Assembly: GCA_045588325.1 (NCBI GenBank)
Contig: JAZNEA010000034.1
Location: 1 to 18,300, forward strand
DNA: 18,300 nucleotides
Direction of reading: 5' to 3'
Source: RGIG7378 sp045588325
GTDB lineage: Bacteria > Bacillota > Clostridia > RGIG7378
The notes beneath the pieces are model-generated. The model searched no databases. It was not told where the DNA came from and was given only the letters and a program-made list of their open reading frames with translations. Shown in pieces: positions 7,135 to 14,380 of this stretch (position 1 is the stretch's first letter; the number at the start of each line of letters is the position of its first letter). Position numbers and translations under genes: made by a program.

Positions 7135-7911
7135 ATGAGAAAAAGCAAAGTAGTAATTGCAGACACAAACACACAATTCACGCAGGAATTAGCTGCGGCA
7201 ATTAATTCGCAGCAAGACCTGGAGGTAGTCAAGATTTGTTCCGATGGAGACCAGGCTCTTAAGGCTGTAAAGGAATATTTGCCCGACGTATTGCTCATGG
7301 ATGTTGCCCTGCCTGTAATTGATGGTATTGGTGTCATGGAGGCTCTTAACGGATTTGGCCGTAGTGAAATACGCACAATAGTATTGTCCTCTGTTAATAG
7401 CGACTTGATTACCACAAAGGTAATGTCATTGGGAGCCTTTTATTATATGCTAAAGCCTGTAGATACTGGTATTGTGCTTTCCAGAATCAGGCAGTCTCTC
7501 ATCGCTGAGATCCCCGCAGGCTCCAAGGTAACTGCAGAGCATCCTGTAACATCTAAGGAGTTGGAAGTAGCAGTCACAAAACTAATGAGGGAAATTGGAA
7601 TCCCTGCCCACATCAAAGGATACCAGTTCATACGAGAGGCAATCCTCCTGTCCATCAAGGACTACGATATTATCAACTCAATTACAAAGCAGTTGTATCC
7701 CGCCATTGCATGTCAGTACTGTACAACACCTAGCCGTGTAGAAAGGGCTATCCGACACGCTATAGAAAGCACCTGGAACAAGGGCTTTGTCAAATCAGAT
7801 GACAAGCTGTTTGGATATACACTCAGCACAGATCGCGGCAAGCCAACAAATGCCGAGTTTATCGCCATCGCAGCAGACAAACTCAGGTTGCAATACAATA
7901 TCGCAGAGTAA
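7135..7911 (+). CDS. spo0A: Sporulation master regulator Spo0A
   Basis: Spo0A is the phosphorylated response regulator that commits cells to sporulation. The 258-residue protein has an N-terminal receiver domain (about 1-125) with phosphoacceptor Asp56 in LLMDVALP, a beta-4 Ser in IVLSS and the conserved Lys in YMLKP. The C-terminal Spo0A DNA-binding domain is unmistakable: SRVERAIRHAIESTW, LFGYTLS, GKPTNAEFIA and ADKLRLQ. The first acidic-pocket position is Asp10, but the next is Thr11 (IADTN) where the family normally has Asp. The ATG at 7135 follows GGAGG at 7125-7129; the TTG at 7123 lies on the ribosome-binding site and is rejected. It stands alone between the pfpI-like gene and a terminator, and the usual clostridial neighbour spoIVB is not adjacent. 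Confidence 0.96.
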   Translation: MRKSKVVIADTNTQFTQELAAAINSQQDLEVVKICSDGDQALKAVKEYLPDVLLMDVALPVIDGIGVMEALNGFGRSEIRTIVLSSVNSDLITTKVMSLGAFYYMLKPVDTGIVLSRIRQSLIAEIPAGSKVTAEHPVTSKELEVAVTKLMREIGIPAHIKGYQFIREAILLSIKDYDIINSITKQLYPAIACQYCTTPSRVERAIRHAIESTWNKGFVKSDDKLFGYTLSTDRGKPTNAEFIAIAADKLRLQYNIAE

Positions 7912-7914
7912 GCA

Positions 7915-7939
7915 AAATCCCCGAAACATTCGGGGATTT
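7915..7939. terminator. Hairpin terminator between spo0A and the thioesterase gene
   Basis: AAATCCCCGAA and TTCGGGGATTT form a perfect 11-bp stem around a 3-nt loop, between two convergent genes. The A/T ends give short U-runs in both directions, so it may serve both spo0A and the minus-strand operon. Confidence 0.85.
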
Positions 7940-7942
7940 AAT

Positions 7943-8662
7943 CTATTCCAGTTCTAGTTTTGCCACAAAACATTCATGGCCATCGGATGCTCTCACACTA
8001 CGCATATAGCAAACATTCTCCTCGGCCTCCACAAAATAGATGCTGAGTTTTTCTCCTATCTTAGCCTCGCCGGCAAAATCGATCTTAAAGAATCTAAGAT
8101 GCTGGTTGAAAGGATCTGGGATGCAATTAGAAATAATGTCGAGATATATCGTGTTGTTCAAATGCCCATTAGTATCAATATCGGAATACCTGACGTCATA
8201 GTAGCCCACAAAATTGTTATTCTCAGGACACATAACACGCTTGGGAATCGAGATGCTATTGGTAAGCTCACATGGCGGTGGAAATTCAACACCACATGCA
8301 GATGGCCTGAGTATTTTACGGGCAGTAAGATCCATAAGGCACCAAAGAGTAACAGCGGACATAATCAGCTGCTCCCCACGCCAAACATTAAATCTACGCA
8401 CGAACATTACACCGCTAAGTCCATCTGGCCAGGTCTCCAGACGAAGCTCGTCATCATACACAGCCCTGTCGTAGTTTTCTAAGGCACAGCGTACCAGAAC
8501 AAAGCACATATTCTTGCTGACCAAATACTCATATGGACATCCATATCCGGTCATGTCGCATCGGGCAGCGTGTTGCATGAACTTCATCATCATTGAATCC
8601 TTGAGTGTTCCATCTGCCCCCAACTGATAATCTTTTACCTTGATAATCTCTGTATAAGCCAT
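7943..8662 (-). CDS. Acyl-ACP thioesterase (FatA/FatB-like)
   Basis: The 239-residue protein matches the bacterial acyl-ACP thioesterase family, a double hot-dog fold that releases free fatty acids from acyl carrier protein. The N-terminal half has MMMKFMQHAARCD and LVRCALENYDR. The C-terminal half has YSDIDTNGHLNNTIYLD (about 159-175), with the Asp, Asn and His expected for catalysis in plant FatA/FatB and bacterial relatives. Length is normal for bacterial members. It is the last gene of a five-gene minus-strand run, starting 8 nt after the DUF4097 gene. A link to lipid or membrane composition is likely, but the fatty acid specificity cannot be read. Confidence 0.9.
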   Translation of the reverse strand: MAYTEIIKVKDYQLGADGTLKDSMMMKFMQHAARCDMTGYGCPYEYLVSKNMCFVLVRCALENYDRAVYDDELRLETWPDGLSGVMFVRRFNVWRGEQLIMSAVTLWCLMDLTARKILRPSACGVEFPPPCELTNSISIPKRVMCPENNNFVGYYDVRYSDIDTNGHLNNTIYLDIISNCIPDPFNQHLRFFKIDFAGEAKIGEKLSIYFVEAEENVCYMRSVRASDGHECFVAKLELE

Positions 8663-8670
8663 TAAAACCC

Positions 8671-9585
8671 CTACTTCTTTGCCTTAAAGTCTATGACGCC
8701 TGACTTAACCGTCAGGATCAATTCAAGCGCCCCATCACCACAAATTGCCTCTGTTGAACCCGTATTATTGACTTGAAAATCGCCAAAATTAATGCTGCCT
8801 GTATCTACCAAATATCTTGCAGTAAATCCAATATTCTCAGGCAATATAACATTGAGGTTTCCCTGGTCAATCTGTGCCTTAATCCTGGTGGCAGACCATG
8901 TCTCCAGGGAAATATTGCCCTGCTGTACCCCTCCATCAAACACGCCATAAGCTCCGGACATTTTGATATTGCCCTGGAATACTCCTGCATTGATCTGTTG
9001 AATAGTACTGCCTACGTCATTTAAAAGTCCCTGAGAAATATCGCAGAAAAGTTTCTCCACCTCACATGAGTTCAAGTTTACATTGCCAGAAACCACAGTA
9101 ATATACGCCTTGTCCTCCAATGTAAGATCCGTAAGGGTTGCATTTCCGGCATTAATTGTCAACTGAATATCCTCAAAAGAGCAATTCTCCGGAACGCGAA
9201 TAACCAAATCCTTATTCTCAACCTTATGATATATGCCTGCTGTCTGTCTGGACGAAAAATATCTGATCTGCAGGTAACCACTATCATTCAGATGATAATG
9301 CAGCTTATCAGCATCACGGGATGGAGAATCCGCCTCGGTGATTTGGATAACATCGCCCTGGTAGCGCTCTATAGTAACATTGCCAGATAGCCAATCAATC
9401 TCAATATTTTTAACTTGACTAGGATTTAACTGACAGTCTCCTCGTCTGTAAGCCTGTCCGCCTTCGTAATAATAATCCTGCTGGCCAAACGCATAGTTGC
9501 TGGCTAGCCAAACGCCAAAGGTTGTGATTGCAAAGGCAACTACTCCGCATATCAAAACCAACAGTCCTATATTTTTTTTGCTCAT
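8671..9585 (-). CDS. DUF4097-type membrane-anchored beta-repeat protein
   Basis: This 304-residue protein has one N-terminal hydrophobic segment (about 7-29: IGLLVLICGVVAFAITTFGV) that would anchor it, then a long extracytoplasmic part rich in short beta-strand repeats such as IEIDWLSGNVTIERYQG, TINAGNATLTDL, VVSGNVNL and VQQGNISLETW. This regular pattern of G-N-[VIA]-[TNS]-[LI] strands, ending in a GALELILTVKSGVIDF segment, is typical of the DUF4097 (adhesin-like beta-helix) family. Relatives are often encoded with envelope-stress or PadR-type regulators, and their biochemical role is unknown. The ATG has a GGAGG site, and the gene follows the RNase G gene by 11 nt. Confidence 0.8.
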   Translation of the reverse strand: MSKKNIGLLVLICGVVAFAITTFGVWLASNYAFGQQDYYYEGGQAYRRGDCQLNPSQVKNIEIDWLSGNVTIERYQGDVIQITEADSPSRDADKLHYHLNDSGYLQIRYFSSRQTAGIYHKVENKDLVIRVPENCSFEDIQLTINAGNATLTDLTLEDKAYITVVSGNVNLNSCEVEKLFCDISQGLLNDVGSTIQQINAGVFQGNIKMSGAYGVFDGGVQQGNISLETWSATRIKAQIDQGNLNVILPENIGFTARYLVDTGSINFGDFQVNNTGSTEAICGDGALELILTVKSGVIDFKAKK

Positions 9586-9596
9586 ATATCCTCCAA

Positions 9597-10718
9597 CTAT
9601 CGCATTATTCTACTGCGGGCAATCTCTACCAATCCTAGTTTAGAAAAGCCGTATATACCAGTTACAGCCTTGTCAGATGCGGTAGCCTCTCTAAGCCTGG
9701 CCATGACAATCTCCTGCTGTTCCTTTGTCATATTGATAAAATCCACTACAATGATCCCGCCAATACGTCTGAGTTTTAGCTGAGCTGCAATTTCCTGACA
9801 TGCCTCCAAATTTGTGTTAATAATCATCTCAGGAGATAAGCTACCCTTGCCAGAATTGACGTCAATTACTGTCATTGCCTCTGTTTTATCTATTACGATG
9901 CTACCTCCGCAGGATAGCAGCACCTTATGACCGAGGCTATGGCGAATCATGCTATTTAAATTGTAATACTCCATCATATTGTATGAATAATCATACTTTC
10001 TGATACTAATCTTGCCTGGATAGACTCTGCTGATAACATCGGACAGATCACAATATGCCTGGTGACTATCCACAACAATCTCCTGAATCTCAGGCGTTAT
10101 CATAGTACCAATAACCTGCTGCAAAAAATTAGTGCTACCATCTACCGGTCCTGGAACGGCTGATGTGTCCAGTTGTCTTAGAGCTCCTTCCATAGTTTTT
10201 GCCAGGCTCAGGCCCTCGCTGATAATACTATCCGGATCAGCCTCAGATGACATAGTTCTCAGGATAATGCCAACCTTAAAAGCAAACTTTTTGCCGATTT
10301 CGCATAACACGCGATCGCCAATTTCCTTAAGATAGCAAACCTTTTCCAAATCCTCTATTTTGCTGGAGACAGACACCTGCCCAACATTAGTGGTCAAGCA
10401 AATCAAGTTGCCAGACAATGTAATCTTATCTGTAACCTGAGGCCCCTTGCCATCTCTGGGGGCCTTAGTCTTGTTGACCAACATTACCTGTCCGCATTTT
10501 AGGCCATGCCCCTTTTCTAGCGGAAGAAAACCATTCTTTTCTTCTCCTATATCGACAAACGCAGCTCCCAAACTGTTATTAATGCTTGAAATCCTGCCAA
10601 TGTATAGGCCCCTTTCGCAGTCATTTGGTTCCAAGATACCGCAGAGACGTCCCTGAACTACCTGCAGGCAGATCGGGGCATCTGAGTCCATATGAATATA
10701 TAACGTGCCTGTTTTCAT
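9597..10718 (-). CDS. rng: Ribonuclease G/E family protein, short form without zinc link
   Basis: RNase G/E enzymes are endonucleases that process rRNA and degrade mRNA. From ATG 10718 the protein has 373 residues: an S1 RNA-binding region (about 30-110, LYIGRISSINNSLGAAFVDI), 5' sensor and RNase H-like parts, and a DNase I-like catalytic part. The metal-binding aspartates are in VIDVNSGK (Asp286) and IVVDFINM (Asp326). It stops just after GLVEIARSRIMR, where other members continue into the CPxCxG zinc-link and a small C-terminal domain. GTG 10775 is an alternative start that would overlap the upstream gene by 56 nt. It follows the DUF2344 gene, a usual clostridial arrangement. Confidence 0.88.
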   Translation of the reverse strand: MKTGTLYIHMDSDAPICLQVVQGRLCGILEPNDCERGLYIGRISSINNSLGAAFVDIGEEKNGFLPLEKGHGLKCGQVMLVNKTKAPRDGKGPQVTDKITLSGNLICLTTNVGQVSVSSKIEDLEKVCYLKEIGDRVLCEIGKKFAFKVGIILRTMSSEADPDSIISEGLSLAKTMEGALRQLDTSAVPGPVDGSTNFLQQVIGTMITPEIQEIVVDSHQAYCDLSDVISRVYPGKISIRKYDYSYNMMEYYNLNSMIRHSLGHKVLLSCGGSIVIDKTEAMTVIDVNSGKGSLSPEMIINTNLEACQEIAAQLKLRRIGGIIVVDFINMTKEQQEIVMARLREATASDKAVTGIYGFSKLGLVEIARSRIMR

Positions 10719-10719
10719 A

Positions 10720-11520
10720 TTAAGTATAATGCATTTCGCTTTTGTGAATTTTGAGGCATCTGACGTCCTGTCCACAAACTGTAGCCAAACTATTCATAAA
10801 CATGTCAGGGCGCAAATTATCCTTGCATCCCATGGTGCAATCCAGCCTGATAAAGGTGGTCTGCCCCTGTTCGCTGTCCAACGTCATTGCCCATGCGTCT
10901 GCAATCGCTGCCACGGCAGGGTGTTGTGGGTTCTTGAAAATCAGCTCATCAGACTCATGTCCACAGTAATCCCATGCCTGCAGATCCTTAATCATGTGTT
11001 TGATATTAACTTCCTTAGATGAGTCCTTAGACTTTTTGACAGCCATTACCTCATCAGAAGACATCATCTGCTGGATTGCCTGATTAATCCTGGCTGTGCC
11101 TCCCTCTGTCTGCACAAGCAGCACGTATGTGCCTGCATAAACTGCTGCCATAATGCTGTTCTTAGGTGGAGTGAACTGCCCCTCCAGTAACTGCAGATCC
11201 CTTGGCAGTGCCTGATTGGCCTTATCCAACGTCTCCTGAATATCGCACTTCTCCGCCAGTCCCATGTCCATAGCCTCGCACTCGGAGCTGACACCAAGGG
11301 ACAGTGCCATGCCAAAAATCAAGCTGGGATGTGGGTTATATCCACGGCTGTAAGACATAGGAATATGTGCCCTGCGCACTGCCCTCTCAAAGGTATGGAG
11401 CATGTCCAGGTGAGATATGTACCTGACAGTCTCTCCCTTGACGAACCTGTATCTGATAACGCAACCACGACCACCATTGTCCTGAATGGTATTAATAATC
11501 TGCTTGTTATTAGTGCTCAT
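10720..11520 (-). CDS. Radical-SAM-associated DUF2344 (TIGR03936-like) protein
   Basis: The protein has 266 residues from ATG 11520, placed by a GGAGGT site at 11528-11533; the longer reading from 11553 lacks this support. The conserved start VIRYRFVKGETVRYISHLDM is followed by HTFERAVRRAHIPMSYS, RGYNPHPSLIFGMALSLGVS and SECEAMDMGL, the hallmark of the DUF2344 family. These proteins are encoded directly after, or fused to, TIGR03960-type radical SAM proteins, as here, where the genes overlap by 11 nt. The biochemical function is not established; a role in RNA or ribosome modification has been guessed from its neighbours. It is likely the obligate partner of the protein at 11510-13354. Confidence 0.9.
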   Translation of the reverse strand: MSTNNKQIINTIQDNGGRGCVIRYRFVKGETVRYISHLDMLHTFERAVRRAHIPMSYSRGYNPHPSLIFGMALSLGVSSECEAMDMGLAEKCDIQETLDKANQALPRDLQLLEGQFTPPKNSIMAAVYAGTYVLLVQTEGGTARINQAIQQMMSSDEVMAVKKSKDSSKEVNIKHMIKDLQAWDYCGHESDELIFKNPQHPAVAAIADAWAMTLDSEQGQTTFIRLDCTMGCKDNLRPDMFMNSLATVCGQDVRCLKIHKSEMHYT

Positions 11521-13354
11521 TACAGATACCTCCATCAAAACACTTGGCTCCACACATGTTGCAGGCCTGCTTGCAATTCTTGGTAACTAGACCCTTATAT
11601 GCGCGCTCCCTCTCTCTTGCAAAAAACTCTGTAGAGACGCCCACATCAATTACACTCCAAGGCAACACTTCATCGGTGCTGCGGGCTCTCTCGGTGTAAA
11701 ATTTGGGGTCTAAGCCACTTTCTTCGATAGCCTGGAACCAACCCTCCAGATTGAGCCACTCATGCCAGGAGTCAAACTTGCACCCCTTCTGCCATGCTCT
11801 GTATAGGATATCGCCAGTACGCCTATCGCCCCTGGCAAACAACGCCTCCAAGACGGATGTTGGTGTATCATTCCAGCTGAGAGTAATCTTGCCTCTGGGC
11901 AATCTGCGCTTGAGATAATCCTGCTTTTCCTTAAGGAGTTCGGCAGTATCCTGCGCCTCCCATTGGAATGGTGTAAATGGCTTAGGAACAAATGAGGATA
12001 TGCCCAGAGATACTGTCAATCTCTTGGCTCTATTCTTGGCCTTGAAGAGCTCGACAACATGTTCTGCCATCTGAGCTATGCCCTCCACATCCTCCATGGT
12101 TTCTGTTGGCAAACCAATCATAAAGTAGAGCTTTACCCTGTCTCTACCCTTGTCTATAGCGATGTTGATGGTGGTATCAAAGTCCTCCATGGTAACGCCC
12201 TTATTAATAACATCCCTCATGCGCTGAGTGCCTGCCTCAGGGGCGATGGTGAGTCCTGATTTGCGAACAGATTCGATTCTGTCCAGCAAGTCGTCAGGAA
12301 ACTCGTCCACTCTCAGGGAGGGCACAGAGAGACTGACCTTGGATGGAGACAACAGATCCACCAACTGTCTTGTCAATGACTCCAACTCTCTATAATCAGA
12401 AGTGCTAAGAGATGTGAGGGAGATTTCCTCATATCCGGAATTGCACTCCAATGTCATGGCATTGCTAACCAATGTGTCAGCGTGCTTTTCTCTAAAGGGT
12501 CTGTAGATAAAACCAGCCTGGCAGAATCTACATCCGCGGATACATCCTCTGAACAATTCAAGCATGATTCTGTCGTGGATAACCTCTGTCAGCGGAACCA
12601 CGATATTCTCTGGAAAATACACCTTATCCAGGTCAGCAATTATTCTCTTGCGAACGCGCTGCGGAACTGCCGCATCCACTGGCTCAATGGCATTAATAGT
12701 GCCATCATCATTGTATGTAACGTCGTAAAGGCTAGGCACATATACGCCAGGAACCTTGGCCACCATACGCAGGAACTCCTGTCGATCTGTGCTGCCAGAA
12801 TGTTTCCACTGACGATAGACGTCCAACATCTCGAGATTCATCTCCTCTCCCTCGCCAATGAGGAAAAAGTCTACAAAATCAGCCAATGGTTCAGGGTTCA
12901 TGGCACAGGGACCGCCAGCACACACAAATGGCTGACCATATACTCTGTCCTTTGAATAAAGTGGTATGTTTGAAAGGTCGAGCATGTTGAGAATATTGGT
13001 ATAACTCATCTCAAACTGAAGGGTAAAACCTACCAGGTCAAATTCTCCCAGTGGTGTCCTTGTCTCAATGGAGAAAAGCGGTATATTATTGGCCCTCATT
13101 TTAGCCTCCATATCTGGCCAAGGGGCAAAGGATCTCTCACAATAACAGTAATCCCTACCCTCATTCATCAGGTGGTAGAGTATCCTGAGTCCCAAGCATG
13201 ACATACCAACGTCGTAATTGTCGGGGAAACAGAAGGCAAAGCGCACATCATAAGTACCTGGCTCCTTAATCACAGAACCAATCTCCCCTCCCGTGTATCT
13301 GGCTGGCTTAGCCACGCTATTTAATATCTCATCACTCAAATATACAGTACTCAT
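11510..13354 (-). CDS. B12-binding-type radical SAM protein (TIGR03960-like)
   Basis: The 614-residue protein has an N-terminal cobalamin-binding-like region (about 30-170, with FCFPDNYDVGMSCLGLRILY and FVCAGGPCAMNPEPLADFVD). A radical SAM core follows with the cluster motif RGCIRGCRFCQAG, giving Cys271, Cys275 and Cys278. The core also has APEAGTQRMR and KLYFMIGLPTE. The C-terminus carries an extra group of five cysteines (about 594-611, CKQACNMCGAKC then GGIC) that could bind a further cluster or metal. This is the TIGR03960 type, always paired with the DUF2344 protein encoded next. Substrate unknown. The ATG has an AGAGGA site, and a candidate promoter lies at 13382-13411. Confidence 0.93.
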   Translation of the reverse strand: MSTVYLSDEILNSVAKPARYTGGEIGSVIKEPGTYDVRFAFCFPDNYDVGMSCLGLRILYHLMNEGRDYCYCERSFAPWPDMEAKMRANNIPLFSIETRTPLGEFDLVGFTLQFEMSYTNILNMLDLSNIPLYSKDRVYGQPFVCAGGPCAMNPEPLADFVDFFLIGEGEEMNLEMLDVYRQWKHSGSTDRQEFLRMVAKVPGVYVPSLYDVTYNDDGTINAIEPVDAAVPQRVRKRIIADLDKVYFPENIVVPLTEVIHDRIMLELFRGCIRGCRFCQAGFIYRPFREKHADTLVSNAMTLECNSGYEEISLTSLSTSDYRELESLTRQLVDLLSPSKVSLSVPSLRVDEFPDDLLDRIESVRKSGLTIAPEAGTQRMRDVINKGVTMEDFDTTINIAIDKGRDRVKLYFMIGLPTETMEDVEGIAQMAEHVVELFKAKNRAKRLTVSLGISSFVPKPFTPFQWEAQDTAELLKEKQDYLKRRLPRGKITLSWNDTPTSVLEALFARGDRRTGDILYRAWQKGCKFDSWHEWLNLEGWFQAIEESGLDPKFYTERARSTDEVLPWSVIDVGVSTEFFARERERAYKGLVTKNCKQACNMCGAKCFDGGICNEH

Positions 13355-13381
13355 ACGAATCCTCTGAAAGTATTTTGTATT

Positions 13382-13411
13382 ATTTTAACCAGTAAAGAGA
13401 CCTTTTCGCAA
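13382..13411 (-). promoter_or_regulatory. Candidate promoter of the radical SAM operon
   Basis: Minus-strand TTGCGA (13411 to 13406), an 18-bp spacer and TAAAAT (13387 to 13382) lie just after the rpsT terminator and about 30 nt upstream of the ATG at 13354. This fits a separate start for the five-gene operon. Confidence 0.5.
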
Positions 13412-13413
13412 GC

Positions 13414-13461
13414 AAAAAAGGCAAAATAAAAAGGCGGAGATTCTATCTGAATCATCCGCCT
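13414..13461 (-). terminator. rpsT intrinsic terminator
   Basis: On the minus strand AGGCGGA (13461 to 13455) pairs with TCCGCCT (13438 to 13432). A long T-rich run follows (TTTTTATTTTGCCTTTTTT), 18 nt after the rpsT stop codon. It is a strong terminator. Confidence 0.85.
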
Positions 13462-13478
13462 CTATAAGCTGTGAAAAA

Positions 13479-13748
13479 TTACTCAGCCTTAGCTGCCTTG
13501 TTAGCGGCTCTGGCGATTCTAGACTTCTTCCTGGAAGCTGTCTTCTTGCTGATAAGGCCCTTAGCAGCTGCCTGATCCAAAGTCTTAGCGCAGTTGGACT
13601 GAAGCTCTGCAGAGTTATCAGCACCTTTTGCAATTGCTAACTTTGTCTTCTTAATCTCTGTCCTAAGCTCAGATCTCAAAATAGTGTTCTGTGCGTTCTT
13701 CTTATCGTTAATAAGAATTCTCTTCTTGGACTGCTTGTTATTTGCCAT
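13479..13748 (-). CDS. rpsT: 30S ribosomal protein S20
   Basis: S20 is a primary 16S rRNA-binding protein of the small subunit. From ATG 13748 it has 89 residues: MANNKQSKKRILINDKKNAQ, then long basic helices and GLISKKTASRKKSRIARAAN, the typical S20 C-terminal signature. The start at 13748 follows an AGGAGGTG site; the upstream in-frame start at 13757 would lie on that site. It is a single-gene unit with its own promoter (13816-13844) and terminator (13414-13461). Confidence 0.97.
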   Translation of the reverse strand: MANNKQSKKRILINDKKNAQNTILRSELRTEIKKTKLAIAKGADNSAELQSNCAKTLDQAAAKGLISKKTASRKKSRIARAANKAAKAE

Positions 13749-13815
13749 GCTCTTCACCTCCTGGTAAAAATCCTATATGTAAACGAAAGTAACTGTACAA
13801 CCGTCAACTCGAAGC

Positions 13816-13844
13816 ATTCTACCACGAGTAATTAATATTGGCAA
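13816..13844 (-). promoter_or_regulatory. rpsT promoter
   Basis: Minus-strand TTGCCA (13844 to 13839), a 17-bp spacer and TAGAAT (13821 to 13816) form a good sigma-A promoter, starting about 60 nt upstream of rpsT. Its -35 abuts the candidate spoVM promoter on the other strand. Confidence 0.75.
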
Positions 13845-13873
13845 GAATAAATTTTATTATCACAACAGAAAAA
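13845..13873 (+). promoter_or_regulatory. Possible sigma-E-type promoter of spoVM
   Basis: GAATAAA (13845-13851) matches the sigma-E -35 pattern, and CAGAAAAA (13866-13873), 14 bp later, matches five of eight positions of the CATACAAT -10. In Bacillus spoVM is transcribed by sigma-E RNA polymerase. The match is modest in an A-rich stretch. Confidence 0.3.
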
Positions 13874-13916
13874 CAGCAGAATATTATAAATCAGCAGAAA
13901 GTAACAGGACCAACCT

Positions 13917-13988
13917 ATGAAAGTATTAATTTTTAAACTGCCAAAGCCAATATCCGGAGTAGTACAGAAGGTACTAAAAATAAAATAG
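13917..13988 (+). CDS. spoVM: Stage V sporulation protein SpoVM (23 residues)
   Basis: SpoVM is a tiny amphipathic peptide that binds the convex forespore membrane and anchors the spore coat base protein SpoIVA. This ORF starts MKVLIFKLPK, followed by Gly14, Val16 and Leu20. It matches the Bacillus peptide (MKFYTIKLPKFLGGIVRAML, from memory) at Met1, Lys2, Lys7, Leu8, Pro9, Lys10, Gly14, Val16 and Leu20. Pro9 is important for curvature recognition. An AGGA site lies 7 nt before the ATG, and the stop is TAG. In B. subtilis spoVM is next to and convergent with rpmB, exactly as here. Together with spo0A it supports an endospore former. It is easy to miss because of its size. Confidence 0.85.
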   Translation: MKVLIFKLPKPISGVVQKVLKIK

Positions 13989-14003
13989 TCTCCATGATAA
14001 CTG

Positions 14004-14035
14004 CCCTCCGGCATAGTGCCTGTTGTGTCGGAGGG
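14004..14035. terminator. Hairpin downstream of spoVM
   Basis: CCCTCCG (14004-14010) and CGGAGGG (14029-14035) form a 7-bp stem with an 18-nt loop, 16 nt after the spoVM stop. No U-run follows on either strand, so termination is possible but not certain. Confidence 0.4.
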
Positions 14036-14042
14036 TAAAGGG

Positions 14043-14073
14043 CATAACAAAACCGGCCACCTAAGTAGCCGGC
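14043..14073 (-). terminator. rpmB intrinsic terminator
   Basis: On the minus strand GCCGG-type arms (14073 to 14068 and 14058 to 14053; CCGGC on one side, GCCGG on the other) form a hairpin followed by TTTTGTT, about 30 nt after the rpmB stop. It also separates rpmB from the convergent spoVM. Confidence 0.7.
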
Positions 14074-14104
14074 ACTTGTCAGTAAGTATTATACCGAACA
14101 AAAA

Positions 14105-14293
14105 TTATGCTCTGGTAACCTTGCCCTCGCGAAGGCATGATGTGCAAACGTAAACTCTCTTAGTAGCTCCGTTCTCACCAACAACCTTAACCTTCTTAAC
14201 ATTGGGCTTCCATGTGCGGATTGTAGCGTTAAGGGCGTGGCTTCTGTTGTGACCAAAAACTGTAGCCTTACCGCAAACTGAACACTTTGCCAT
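14105..14293 (-). CDS. rpmB: 50S ribosomal protein L28, zinc-binding form
   Basis: L28 is a large-subunit protein of 62 residues here, from ATG 14293. It begins MAKCSVCGKATVFGHNRSHA and continues with RTWKPNVKKVKV and RVYVCTSCLREGKV. The two CxxC pairs (CSVC and CTSC) are those of the zinc-binding C+ form of L28. The start is fixed by a GGAGGTG site 7 nt upstream; the longer in-frame reading to 14332 crosses it. It has its own promoter at 14341-14368 but could also receive read-through from trmD, since I see no terminator between them. Confidence 0.97.
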   Translation of the reverse strand: MAKCSVCGKATVFGHNRSHALNATIRTWKPNVKKVKVVGENGATKRVYVCTSCLREGKVTRA

Positions 14294-14340
14294 ATCGTAG
14301 CACCTCCTTAATGGTGATAAAAAACTAGTCAAACATTATT

Positions 14341-14368
14341 ATTATAGTACAACAAATTAAAACTTCAA
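14341..14368 (-). promoter_or_regulatory. rpmB promoter
   Basis: Minus-strand TTGAAG (14368 to 14363), a 16-bp spacer and TATAAT (14346 to 14341) form a good sigma-A promoter about 50 nt upstream of the rpmB ATG. Confidence 0.75.
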
Positions 14369-14380
14369 GTAGAAATTATG

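Noticed and set aside
12482..12955. Plus-strand ORF of 157 codons inside the radical SAM gene
   Set aside because: It is antisense to a clearly conserved coding region and has no recognisable features.
13832..14101. Minus-strand ORF of 89 codons between rpsT and rpmB
   Set aside because: It has no ribosome-binding site, crosses the rpmB terminator and the rpsT promoter, and lies antisense to spoVM; it resembles no family.
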